A stretch of 64,000 bases of DNA from Metabacillus sp. B2-18. Lineage in GTDB: Bacteria > Bacillota > Bacilli > Bacillales > Bacillaceae. This document shows positions 25,973 through 33,986 of the stretch, piece after piece. The DNA is taken from NCBI RefSeq assembly GCF_021117275.1, contig NZ_CP088246.1, forward strand, positions 266,353 through 330,352, in the 5' to 3' direction. A program made the translations under genes and the position numbers. The notes under the pieces are model-generated. The model had not been told where the DNA came from, searched no databases, and worked only from the letters and a program-made list of their open reading frames with translations. The first letter of the stretch is position 1. Each line of letters starts with the position of its first letter.

Positions 25973-26302
25973 TTGAGATTACAAAGGTTTGTTTCTTCAA
26001 TAGGGGAAAGTTCAGTACCGGAAGATATCCACGCTCAAAATACTAGGAAAATTCGACTGATTTCTTTAATGTTATACGACAAAGAAAAAGTTGGAGAAGT
26101 AGATTTTGATTCTTTTACTCTTGATGATCTTGTATTAGCAAGAGAGGAAATTATTGATTATAACTCTGACGAGTTCGATGAAGGACAAGTCGACTTCTTT
26201 CCTAATGCTGAAAATGGATTATATCATGTGAATCGATTAGCTCATATATCTAAAAAAGTTAAATCAATTCAATCCATTAGGAAAAAGAGGAGGTTTTTTT
26301 AG
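25973..26302 (+). CDS. Unknown protein, first gene of the conjugation operon
   Basis: The start is TTG at 25973 because AAAAGGAGG sits 9 bp upstream; an earlier in-frame ATG lies inside the leader hairpin. The 109-aa product begins MRLQRFVSSIGESSVPEDIH, is acidic in the middle (DFDSFTLDDLVLAREEIIDY) and basic at the end (RKKRRFF). Its stop overlaps the next GTG (TAGTG). No family is recognised. Position makes it a candidate accessory or substrate of the E1-E2-like system. Confidence 0.6.
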   Translation: MRLQRFVSSIGESSVPEDIHAQNTRKIRLISLMLYDKEKVGEVDFDSFTLDDLVLAREEIIDYNSDEFDEGQVDFFPNAENGLYHVNRLAHISKKVKSIQSIRKKRRFF

Positions 26303-26889
26303 TGGCTAAGTCAGCTTATCTATCTAATGAATGGTTAATGGCTGCTTATAGCACTGCAGATAATTTATTAGTAGCCAAATTAATGCATGATGAAGGAGTT
26401 CCACTAGCACCGGAATTAACATTTTTTGTAGATTATCACTCCTACAAATTTTCGTTATTTTGGGTCGCGCTAGGTGAACTCTTTTTTTATGAAAAAGTAA
26501 GCGAAGGTAATAATGGAAGTACGGATGGAGAGTATCTCATTACCTGCAAGGAGCTGTCTGAAATATACAAGATTAAAGAGCTGCTAAAAGGGACTAAGGA
26601 TTATTTTATGTTCTGGGAAGAGTGTACTAATCTTGTTGATTTTCTTGATGTATCAGCGGAATTATTCGAACTGTCTATTAAAGGCGAGTTTACAGACAAT
26701 GGACTTCTTCTGAAATTCGTAGGAGATCCTTATTACTCTGAATTTTTTACACTGTTGCAAGGTATTTTTGAATTTAAACAATATCTAATTCTATTTCTAA
26801 ATACCTGGAAGGACAAGATTAATACAATTTCTAATTTAGGAGGAAATAAATATGACTCAAACAGTCAACGAAGTTCACATTCAGCTTAA
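26302..26889 (+). CDS. Unknown protein, conjugation operon
   Basis: The 195-aa protein starts at GTG 26302 after AGAGGAGG, overlapping the upstream stop by one base. It is predicted alpha-helical (MAKSAYLSNEWLMAAYSTAD, LTFFVDYHSYKFSLFWVALG, FFTLLQGIFEFKQYLILFLN). Its last 13 codons overlap the start of the E2-like gene in another frame, implying tight coupling. It has no signal peptide and no recognised domain. In PRTRC cassettes unassigned genes also sit beside the E2-like gene, but I cannot equate this one with a named PRTRC protein. Confidence 0.6.
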   Translation: MAKSAYLSNEWLMAAYSTADNLLVAKLMHDEGVPLAPELTFFVDYHSYKFSLFWVALGELFFYEKVSEGNNGSTDGEYLITCKELSEIYKIKELLKGTKDYFMFWEECTNLVDFLDVSAELFELSIKGEFTDNGLLLKFVGDPYYSEFFTLLQGIFEFKQYLILFLNTWKDKINTISNLGGNKYDSNSQRSSHSA

Positions 26890-28017
26890 GGAGCATGGGG
26901 CTGTAGTGAATAACTTATGGAATGGTATGTCTGTTAGTAGGAACTATATCTCACCTACAGATTTAGCACTATCGATGTTAGATATTTTGGAGGATAGCGA
27001 AATTATTAGGCATTTGTTATCAACAAATACCTTGGTTGAATTATTTACTCCATATCTTGAAGCAATAGCTGGGATACTGGTGAACATGAAGAAGATCTTA
27101 TTCAGATTATAGACATGATAACCGGAAATGTACCCGATTATGGAGAGAAAGCAGTTAAGTTATTGTTTACTCAACTTAGTAGTCGCTTTAATCCTATGGA
27201 GCTTTCTGTTCAAGAAACCAATAAGATTTTAAAAGTATTTATAGATAAATTTAGTAGGACCAACTTTAGTGGAGAGTATGAGTACACTCTATTAATTGAT
27301 CTCTTCTGTAAGATACTTGAGAAAGTCAATTTACTCGGAGATCGTTCGGTTCCTTTCTTATCGCCGATTTTAAGGAAGATATATCAGCAAGCTAACTTTC
27401 TAGATGATAAGGAAATAATAAATAGTCTATTTGAGGTGACAGCTTCTAAAGCTGATAAAAGTGCAGTATTACGTGTATTAGAGCCGTATATCAAGAAAGA
27501 AAGAGTATGTTCAAGCCCATTGCTCCCGAAAAATTGTTTTATCTATCAAGAAATGTTGGATGGGACAGTTTTAGTTGGAATAGAGGTTGAAGCTCAACGA
27601 TTTGATGTTAAGTATCATCGTAGGGATTTCAAACAAGTAGGGCATCCAAACATGCTTTTTTTATTTAAAATACGTGGTCAAGAGGTATTGATGTCGCAAT
27701 TAGTGTGTATAAAAGATAAATTACTTAAGCCAACAACTCAATTATATCGTTACCCATTCAGTAACGTATTTAAAAGTTTGTCATGCTGTTGGCCAGATTT
27801 GCAGTCCTATAAGGTTAAGGATTTATCAATGGTAGGTACACTTCCATATGCTTTTATAAATTCCCCAAATAATGATCATGCGTACTTTGGTGAGAATTTA
27901 GGAGAGAAGTTTTATTTTCTACAAGATAATGATTTTAATCATGAAGATCTAACTCCAATTGAAGATGGTTTAACCCTTTCTGATTGGCTAGAGTTACAGA
28001 AGTTTGAAAAGAAGTAA
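26852..28017 (+). pseudogene. E2-like (PRTRC B-like) gene with a single frameshift
   Basis: Two frames join into one protein of about 388 aa. ATG 26852 after TAGGAGG (MTQTVNEVHIQLKEHGAVVN) runs to AIAG at 27070. Loss of one base moves the frame to DTGEHEEDLIQIIDMITG, which continues to 28017. The C-terminal domain (about 27490-28000) resembles PRTRC protein B and prokaryotic E2 folds: FIYQEMLDGTVLVGIEVEAQ, HPNMLFLFKIRGQEVLMSQL, LYRYPFSNVFKSLSCCWPD. The adjacent Cys pair at 27784-27789 follows the PF-x-N element, where the catalytic Cys of E2 enzymes is expected. The lesion could be real, a sequence error or programmed; the downstream part alone starts at ATG 27115. Confidence 0.6.
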
Positions 28018-28072
28018 CTGTCTTTTTTCTAATGAATTAAGAATATAATACACATTTTAGGAGGATAAAAAA

Positions 28073-28480
28073 ATGTTTGAAAATCAATTAAGTCTATTTG
28101 GTGAGAATGTTAAGTTTATTAATAAAGAGGAAGATAAGAGTAATGAAAAGCAACAGGCAAAAAAGGAAGATAAAAAGTCGAATAAGAAAGAAGTCGTTTC
28201 TTCAGCAAGTGATAAAAAAGAATCGAAGAAGTCAGTTGCAGCTAAGACTCAAAAGGTCTTTGAAAATATTAAAGAAGATTGGACTATCCATTATTATTCT
28301 AATACTTTCCAAGTTACAGAGTTTGTAAATGATATACCGGAGAGTGGTATTTCCACTGAGCAATTGAGAGAAGAAATGGCTAAAGAATTCTTTGAAATGA
28401 GTAGGGATCGTACTTTTTGGGATATTGATAAAGAGAATAAACGACTGTTTCCTCGTATTACAGGAGGAGCAAAAGGATGA
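28073..28480 (+). CDS. Ubiquitin-like protein (PRTRC C-like)
   Basis: The 135-aa protein starts after TAGGAGG. Residues 1-60 are Lys/Glu/Ser-rich and disordered. Residues 61-135 form a compact beta-grasp-like domain (TIHYYSNTFQVTEFVNDIPE, GISTEQLREEMAKEFFEMSR) that ends FPRITGGAKG. PRTRC C proteins, predicted ubiquitin-like, have the same strand-helix-strand layout and end in G-[TA]-K-G. The C-terminal Gly is the likely site of adenylation or conjugation. The stop overlaps the JAMM gene start (ATGA). Confidence 0.65.
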   Translation: MFENQLSLFGENVKFINKEEDKSNEKQQAKKEDKKSNKKEVVSSASDKKESKKSVAAKTQKVFENIKEDWTIHYYSNTFQVTEFVNDIPESGISTEQLREEMAKEFFEMSRDRTFWDIDKENKRLFPRITGGAKG

Positions 28481-29148
28481 TGAAAAAAGGAATTCACACT
28501 TACAGCTGGTCATTAACTGATCTACTAAAAGAGGGATTAACACCTTTTAATATTGTTGCCTCTAAAGACGGACGTTTATATGAAATTAGAAAGAGTGAGT
28601 TTGGGACGATGTCTGTTCCAGTTCAGTCTCTTCAGCGATTAGAAGAAGTACCTACAGGATTTCAAATGGATTTACCAAAGATACCAGGATACTTGTTAGA
28701 GCGGGTTGTAACATTCTTTCGTGATTACTGTTTAGAATTTGATTATGAAGTAATGGTTCAATTTTTTTGGAACAAAGAACTAGAAAGTTATGAGGTTAGA
28801 TGCCCGATTCAATCCGTTTCTAAAGTAGAAGTTTCTTTCACGGAGTCTATATATTCAGAGGACCTTGTAGAAGTACTTCAAATTCATTCACATAATTCAA
28901 TGCCTGCTTACTTTTCACCTACTGATAATTATGATGAAAAGAGATTTTTTATCTATGGTGTTATAGGAAACTTGCATACACATAAACCTTCAAAGGTGTT
29001 AAGAGTAGGTTTTAATGGATTCTATTATGAATTGGAATATGATCAAATTTTTACAGATTTTGATATTACAAGATATAGAGAATATCCTCTTGAATGGAAA
29101 GACAATGTTTCATTTACAAGCCAAATTAATGGAAAGGAAGAAAGATAA
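28477..29148 (+). CDS. JAB/JAMM metallopeptidase (PRTRC A-like)
   Basis: The 223-aa protein carries a complete JAMM zinc motif, H137-S-H139-x7-S147-x2-D150 (IHSHNSMPAYFSPTDNYDE). An upstream Glu in EVSFTESIYSED could act as the catalytic Glu. JAMM enzymes remove ubiquitin-like proteins from targets or process their C-termini. Gene order (ubiquitin-like, JAMM, E1) and the ATGA overlap with the preceding gene support a shared pathway. The stop lies 1 bp before the ThiF start. Confidence 0.82.
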   Translation: MMKKGIHTYSWSLTDLLKEGLTPFNIVASKDGRLYEIRKSEFGTMSVPVQSLQRLEEVPTGFQMDLPKIPGYLLERVVTFFRDYCLEFDYEVMVQFFWNKELESYEVRCPIQSVSKVEVSFTESIYSEDLVEVLQIHSHNSMPAYFSPTDNYDEKRFFIYGVIGNLHTHKPSKVLRVGFNGFYYELEYDQIFTDFDITRYREYPLEWKDNVSFTSQINGKEER

Positions 29149-29149
29149 T

Positions 29150-30031
29150 ATGGAATCTTTACATATTTTAGAACCAGGAAGAGAGAAAATATATTTTGAT
29201 ATTGTACAAGTAGGAGCTGGCGCCAATGGCGGCCAGTTCTTTCGTTCATTATGTCAGGATATTGCAACTCACTTTAGATCCTTTAATGAAGATAATCAGG
29301 ACGTTACTTTCGGGGTAAACATGCTTTTGTGCGATGCTGATCGCTATGAAGATCACAATTTGTCAAATCAATTGTGTACTCAAGAAGATATTGGTGAATT
29401 TAAAGTGGATGCGTTAAAAGAACGGTATGAAGAAGTTTACGGATTAAGTATCGGTAGCATTCCACGATATGTAAAAACGAAAGAAATGATTGACCAATTA
29501 TTCTCAGATAAAGGTATCTCAGATAAATATCAAACAGTAAAAATTTTAGTGGGAATGATTGATAATAATAAAACAAGACAATTGTTTCATGATTATTTTT
29601 ACTCTGATGATATTGAAAATCTAATTTGGATTGATGCTGGAGTCACAGGGGTTAATATTTCTTCTAGTGATAGCAAAGTTATTAGGGAAAGCGGATTTAG
29701 TGGGCAAGTTGTAGTAGGTTTTAAATATAGAGGAAGAGTGATATTGAAACCCGTTACAGATGTCTTTCCAGAAATGCTGGAAGATGCTAAAAGTTCGTTT
29801 CCTGACGAGTCATGTGGGGAATTAATTATAAATAATCCACAACGAAGTGCTACAAATCGGATGGCTGCTACAATGGCTAATAATGTAATGTACAATTTAT
29901 TTCACTCACAAAGGATATATAGTCACATAATAAACTTTAATGCTCAGACATGTATGAGCGGAGGAAGGACAGGCTTTATTACAGAAGAAGATATTAGTAT
30001 GCTTGAAAATCTAAAATCAACTGAAGAATAG
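29150..30031 (+). CDS. E1-like ThiF-family adenylyltransferase
   Basis: The 293-aa protein has the nucleotide-binding loop VGAGANGGQFF (G22, G24, G27), then LLCDADRYEDHNLSNQLCTQ and DIGEFKVDALKERY, the ThiF/MoeB/E1 core. The Arg usually in NL-x-R-Q is Asn here. Cys222 in DESCGE is a candidate catalytic Cys. No CxxC zinc ribbon is seen, as in PRTRC ThiF proteins. It would adenylate the C-terminus of the ubiquitin-like protein at 28073. ATG 29150 follows AAGGAAGAAAG. This closes the operon started at leader A. Confidence 0.85.
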   Translation: MESLHILEPGREKIYFDIVQVGAGANGGQFFRSLCQDIATHFRSFNEDNQDVTFGVNMLLCDADRYEDHNLSNQLCTQEDIGEFKVDALKERYEEVYGLSIGSIPRYVKTKEMIDQLFSDKGISDKYQTVKILVGMIDNNKTRQLFHDYFYSDDIENLIWIDAGVTGVNISSSDSKVIRESGFSGQVVVGFKYRGRVILKPVTDVFPEMLEDAKSSFPDESCGELIINNPQRSATNRMAATMANNVMYNLFHSQRIYSHIINFNAQTCMSGGRTGFITEEDISMLENLKSTEE

Positions 30032-30237
30032 GGGCTTTCGCTCCTATTTTCCCCACTTAAACCACTATACTAACTTCAAATTAACGTTTTCAAAATTTGG
30101 AAATATTGATTAAAATATATTGCTATGATAAAGTAAGACTATATGACTATTTTTCCAGTAAAAGCACAATATATTATACATTTGTATGTGTTATATTAGA
30201 TTTATTTAATAACTAAGAGGGGACGAAATTAAATGAT

Positions 30238-30867
30238 ATGCCAAACAATAGAATAAAAATTACTATTAATGTAAAAAACTCAACTAAATTAACATTAGAA
30301 CAAGCACTTAACTACTTCCATAAACATGAGTTTATACAAATTTACGGTATACATAGATTAATTCCACTAAATACCCTTATTGAATTATTAAATATATCAC
30401 GGTCCTCATTTGAGAGAACATTGTTTAAAAATGATTACTTTAAATATTATGAAATTACTGGAGAAAATTTACCGAGAAATAAATATTATGTAGATCAGAA
30501 AGACTTATTAGACTTTTTTGTTAATCATTGTAATTTGAACTTTAACAAGATTGTTTATAATGATAATGGAGATAAACTTGTACTTCATAGGCTTTCTAAA
30601 GGTTCTATATCAATAAAAGACAAAGAGTATTTAGCTGAATTATTATCTTCAGGTGCTTGGTTTTCTAGCAAGATGATGGAAGACAAATTTAATAGAACCA
30701 GAGCCATAATTTCTAGGTTATCTAATGTTATTGATTCCGTAACTTTTTCATTTCCACAGAGTAATCGTCATTTTAGACGCTATTTAATATATCAACCAGA
30801 TGATTATTATCTTCATATCATAAAGAACTACGAAAAATTTACGAGGTTAATTAAAATTATTGAGTAA
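30238..30867 (+). CDS. Possible HTH protein, unknown
   Basis: The 209-aa protein starts at ATG 30238 after GAGGGGACG. Residues 35-65 (HRLIPLNTLIELLNISRSSF) fit a helix-turn-helix and residues 130-165 (LAELLSSGAWFSSKMMEDKF) a second one. It may be a regulator or replication accessory. It is separated from the ThiF gene by 206 bp. The promoter for leader B starts inside its last codons. Confidence 0.45.
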   Translation: MPNNRIKITINVKNSTKLTLEQALNYFHKHEFIQIYGIHRLIPLNTLIELLNISRSSFERTLFKNDYFKYYEITGENLPRNKYYVDQKDLLDFFVNHCNLNFNKIVYNDNGDKLVLHRLSKGSISIKDKEYLAELLSSGAWFSSKMMEDKFNRTRAIISRLSNVIDSVTFSFPQSNRHFRRYLIYQPDDYYLHIIKNYEKFTRLIKIIE

Positions 30868-30888
30868 TCTATAACATAATGCTATAAT
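30860..30888 (+). promoter_or_regulatory. Sigma-A type promoter of leader B
   Basis: TTGAGT, 17-bp spacer, TATAAT. The start site would lie about 15 bp before leader B. Confidence 0.7.
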
Positions 30889-30908
30889 ATTCCCATATGT
30901 TATTTATG

Positions 30909-30996
30909 TTTGCTCATTGAGCCTTTTGTTGAAGTTTTAAGCCCTATGGGTGGTATTTTTCCTTATTGGAGGAAGTATGCCCCATAGGGCTTTTTT
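30909..30996 (+). promoter_or_regulatory. Leader RNA with terminator (leader B)
   Basis: It is homologous to leader A: TTTGCTC-ATT-GAGCC, TTGAAG, then AGCCCTATGGG pairing with CCCATAGGGCT and six Ts, 33 bp before the ATG at 31029. The inner stem GGTATTTTTCC / GGAGGAAGTATGCC also pairs. Conservation of both loop and stem beyond what a terminator needs suggests a ligand or protein site. Confidence 0.72.
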
Positions 30997-31028
30997 GCGT
31001 TTATTAAATATAATGGAGGATTTTAAAA

Positions 31029-31811
31029 ATGTTCATATCAATAGTTTTAACTCTATCAATTCTAGTATTGAGTTGTTCACTTTATTTGTTTTCTAAAAGT
31101 GCTGAGATTAGAGCCAAGACACGAACAGAGGCTCTGTATACTTTTCAGATTACAAAACAAAATGAGTCGATTCTTACTCAAATTAATAGGATAAGTGAAA
31201 GTAGTATACAGAGTGAACCATTACATAATCCTATAGACAACGTCGAAGACAGGTTAGTAATGGATGTACAAATTACAAATGATCAGGTAGAGCAAGAAGA
31301 ACTATTATTAAATCCAGCAACTGAAATTACAAATGAAACATTACTAAGCATTGAAGATCTTAAAGAAGTAGAAATAGATAGTCTGTCGGCTGCATTTCTA
31401 GAAAAAGTTAATGCTAAGGAAGATATACACACTCTAGTTGACGCTGTGTCTGAGGAGGAAAAAACGACTCAAGGCAGTGTAGAGCTGGAATTACAAGAAC
31501 AAGATACTAAAAATTCCTGGTTTAATTTTAAAGAGGTTGATTTATTCCTATGTGACCGACCTGAAAAGGGGCTCTATTATATTGCAGGAAGACTCATTGA
31601 AAAAATCGATGAATATACTGCTTTTATTGGAGATGGAACAGCTGACAGAATGTTTGAGCATCAAAAATTATCTTCTTATGAAGAGGGAGATATTATCATA
31701 GCTCAAATAAGTGTTAGTAATCATATATGGACAGTCTTAAATGTTTGGGGAATTGATGATGAGAGTACTTACTTAACACAAAATAGTTTAGGTAACACTC
31801 ATGTATCTTGA
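31029..31811 (+). CDS. Membrane-anchored acidic protein, unknown
   Basis: The 260-aa protein starts after TGGAGG. One N-terminal membrane segment (residues 3-22, MFISIVLTLSILVLSCSLYL) is followed by a long acidic, probably disordered or coiled region (residues 30-165). A folded C-terminal domain (WFNFKEVDLFLCDRPEKGLY, AFIGDGTADRMFEHQKLSSY) follows. The topology resembles membrane-tethered scaffold proteins. No family is recognised. Confidence 0.6.
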   Translation: MFISIVLTLSILVLSCSLYLFSKSAEIRAKTRTEALYTFQITKQNESILTQINRISESSIQSEPLHNPIDNVEDRLVMDVQITNDQVEQEELLLNPATEITNETLLSIEDLKEVEIDSLSAAFLEKVNAKEDIHTLVDAVSEEEKTTQGSVELELQEQDTKNSWFNFKEVDLFLCDRPEKGLYYIAGRLIEKIDEYTAFIGDGTADRMFEHQKLSSYEEGDIIIAQISVSNHIWTVLNVWGIDDESTYLTQNSLGNTHVS

Positions 31812-31938
31812 GAAGCGGGGTTAAAAAGGGGTGAATGATCTCTTTTTACTCTCTCTGATAGGATTAGTGTTAATGGGTTTATAGTCCTATGAGAAAGGGT
31901 CATACTTACAAAAAATAAGTATTTTTTACTTGAAATAC

Positions 31939-31966
31939 TTTACAAGCATACATATATACGTATAAT
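31939..31966 (+). promoter_or_regulatory. Promoter with palindromic operator 1
   Basis: TTTACA, 16-bp spacer, TATAAT. The 16-mer ATACATATATACGTAT (31948-31963) covers the spacer and part of the -10. Its reverse complement occurs at 33382 in the promoter region of the next operon, so the two may share a repressor. Confidence 0.55.
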
Positions 31967-32065
31967 TGTAAGAGAAACTTGAAAAAAATGTCGTTTTTGG
32001 AAATTGGAAAATGGGAATTTTGGAATAAATAAATATGTTAAATTTTCATATTGGAGGGAAAAGTT

Positions 32066-32467
32066 ATGGCAAAAAATGATATTTATATTAGTAAAAATGA
32101 ATTGATCGAACGTACTATGTTGTTGGTTGGAAATTATTTTGTTAGAGAGGCTCAAGACTTATGTAATGAAAAATCAGGGAATGGAAACTTAGAAATCATA
32201 TTTGCCATGAAGCAAAACCCTAGATTAAATCATAGCTATAACGTAAAACCTGAAATAAGAAACGGTAGTCTACATATTTCCCATCCTACAAAGGAATATA
32301 ACGAAAAGCTACTACGATTAAATAATGAGATTGTATATAGTATTGTAAGTATTTATATCTCTAGTAAAGCAATTGTTCAGGGGACAATTACCTTTATTTT
32401 TGAAAAGGGTAAAATAATAGATTGCAAGTTCAGCAGCTCATTTATTTATAGAGATCTAGAACGATAA
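32066..32467 (+). CDS. Unknown protein, tandem copy 1 (short)
   Basis: The 133-aa product starts at ATG 32066 (MAKNDIYISKNELIERTMLL) after TTGGAGGG. It is almost identical to the next gene but stops at RDLER because of a change after the shared AGAACG. The ribosome-site region is duplicated too. No family is recognised; a mixed alpha/beta fold is likely (IIFAMKQNPRLNHSY, GTITFIFEKGKIIDCKFSSS). Confidence 0.6.
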   Translation: MAKNDIYISKNELIERTMLLVGNYFVREAQDLCNEKSGNGNLEIIFAMKQNPRLNHSYNVKPEIRNGSLHISHPTKEYNEKLLRLNNEIVYSIVSIYISSKAIVQGTITFIFEKGKIIDCKFSSSFIYRDLER

Positions 32468-32500
32468 ATTTGTTAAATATTCATATTGGAGGGGAAAGTT

Positions 32501-32959
32501 ATGGCAAAAAATGATATTTATACTAGTAAAAGTAAATTGATTGATCGTACAATGTTGTTGGTTGGAAATTATTTTGTTAGAGAGGCTCAAGACTTATGTA
32601 ATGAAAAATCAGGGAATGGAAACTTAGAAATCATATTTGCCATGAAGCAAAACCCTAGATTAAATCATAGCTATAGCGTAAAACCTGAAATAAGAAACGG
32701 TAGTCTATATATTTCCCGTCCTACAAAGGAATATAATGAAAAGTTGCTAAGATTAAATAACGAGATTGTATATAGCATTGTAAGTAATTATATCTCTAGC
32801 AGAGCAATTGTTCAGGGAACAATTACCTTTATTTTTGAAAAAGGTAAAATAATAGATTGCAAGTTTAGCAGTTCTTTTATTTATAGAGATCTAGAACGTT
32901 TTGGAAAAGAAGCATTTGATTTAGAAATAGACTTTCCTGAAGAAGAAGACTTAGTATAA
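32501..32959 (+). CDS. Unknown protein, tandem copy 2 (full length)
   Basis: The 152-aa product starts at ATG 32501 after TTGGAGGGG. It matches copy 1 to RDLER with about ten substitutions, then adds FGKEAFDLEIDFPEEEDLV. Synonymous as well as non-synonymous differences show the duplication is not brand new. It probably forms one operon with 32976. Confidence 0.62.
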   Translation: MAKNDIYTSKSKLIDRTMLLVGNYFVREAQDLCNEKSGNGNLEIIFAMKQNPRLNHSYSVKPEIRNGSLYISRPTKEYNEKLLRLNNEIVYSIVSNYISSRAIVQGTITFIFEKGKIIDCKFSSSFIYRDLERFGKEAFDLEIDFPEEEDLV

Positions 32960-32975
32960 AGGTATAGGTGATTTT

Positions 32976-33263
32976 ATGGAAGAAAATAAACCGCTAATAC
33001 AATTTGAAGATGACACCATTCTTCCAAAGCTACCTTCTGATAGTAACATGAATGAATGGATGCTCGAATTCCTTTCATTTATACAGCAATGGGGGCTTAT
33101 AGCCTGTGTAATTTTTTGTTTAATATGTTTGGTACAGGTCCAATATTTTAAAGCAAGAAAAAACCCACAGGCTTCAAGGTTTTGGAAGTTTATTGCGTGG
33201 GGGATGGCTTTCTTAACTGTATTCTGTGCCGTTTTTCCATATGTAGTGTTAAGGTTTTACTAG
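32976..33263 (+). CDS. Small membrane protein
   Basis: The 95-aa protein starts 16 bp after the previous stop, after ATAGGTG. It has two membrane segments (WGLIACVIFCLICLVQVQYF and FIAWGMAFLTVFCAVFPYVV) with a charged N-terminus. The layout (a small two-span protein) resembles plasmid or conjugation-associated pilin-like or holin-like proteins, but no assignment is possible. Confidence 0.6.
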   Translation: MEENKPLIQFEDDTILPKLPSDSNMNEWMLEFLSFIQQWGLIACVIFCLICLVQVQYFKARKNPQASRFWKFIAWGMAFLTVFCAVFPYVVLRFY

Positions 33264-33277
33264 CGTTATCCACCATG

Positions 33278-33303
33278 CTCCGTAGAAGAACGGAGTTTTT
33301 TTA
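33278..33303 (+). terminator. Rho-independent terminator
   Basis: CTCCGT / ACGGAG with a 6-base loop and a run of Ts ends the 32066-33263 operon. Confidence 0.75.
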
Positions 33304-33333
33304 TAACTATCAATTCACTTTTGTGAAAAAATG

Positions 33334-33397
33334 TCGACAATATTTAAGAAGGAAACTATAATAGAAAAAACATATTATACTATACGTATATATGTAT
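33334..33397 (+). promoter_or_regulatory. Promoter with palindromic operator 2
   Basis: TCGACA, 17-bp spacer, TATAAT (33357-33362). The 16-mer ATACGTATATATGTAT lies downstream of the start site at 33382-33397 and is the exact reverse complement of the one at 31948. Confidence 0.55.
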
Positions 33398-33425
33398 AAC
33401 AAATAGGTTAGGGAGGATAATACAA

Positions 33426-33920
33426 ATGCCAACCGCTAAAATTATTCCGTTTCCAATAGATAAAGCAAATAAGATAGATACTGGTAGCCAAGTAAGTGTC
33501 TATGATCTGTTTCCAAAACAGGTAGTAGACGACTTTATGGAATATCACAGACAGTCTAGTGATTGGAGAAATCATGCACGAAAAAATACAATTTATGATG
33601 GATACCCTTGGGTTGCTCCATGTGATCCTGTAGTTGAAGGACTTGTTTGGTATACAGATGAGATGAAAGGATTTGGTGTCTGGGTCCTGAATAAATCAGG
33701 TGAGGAAATTCAACTAAATAAACAGTTTGATTTTGGCTGGAGCCCCTTTGTTAGAAAAAGTACTGCCCCACCTCATGAGCCTGTCCATATTCAATCCGTT
33801 GAGATTCGTAATTATCTCATATGGTATGTAGATGAAGACGGATATGGCCAGTATGGTATGTTACAAAAAGATGGGACAGTTTGGTTACCACAGGAAAAGC
33901 CAGCAAATTGGGAAAGTTAA
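33426..33920 (+). CDS. Unknown protein
   Basis: The 164-aa protein starts at ATG 33426 after GGGAGG. It is rich in Trp, Tyr and Pro (YDGYPWVAPCDPVVEGLVWY, WVLNKSGEEIQLNKQFDFGW) and predicted beta-rich. No family is recognised. It is probably monocistronic under the operator-bearing promoter at 33334. Confidence 0.55.
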   Translation: MPTAKIIPFPIDKANKIDTGSQVSVYDLFPKQVVDDFMEYHRQSSDWRNHARKNTIYDGYPWVAPCDPVVEGLVWYTDEMKGFGVWVLNKSGEEIQLNKQFDFGWSPFVRKSTAPPHEPVHIQSVEIRNYLIWYVDEDGYGQYGMLQKDGTVWLPQEKPANWES

Positions 33921-33986
33921 TATCGGTTTGTTTTTAATTCTGGAATATTGAACCTGTCATTACAAAATAGTGCCGTTTAAAGCATT

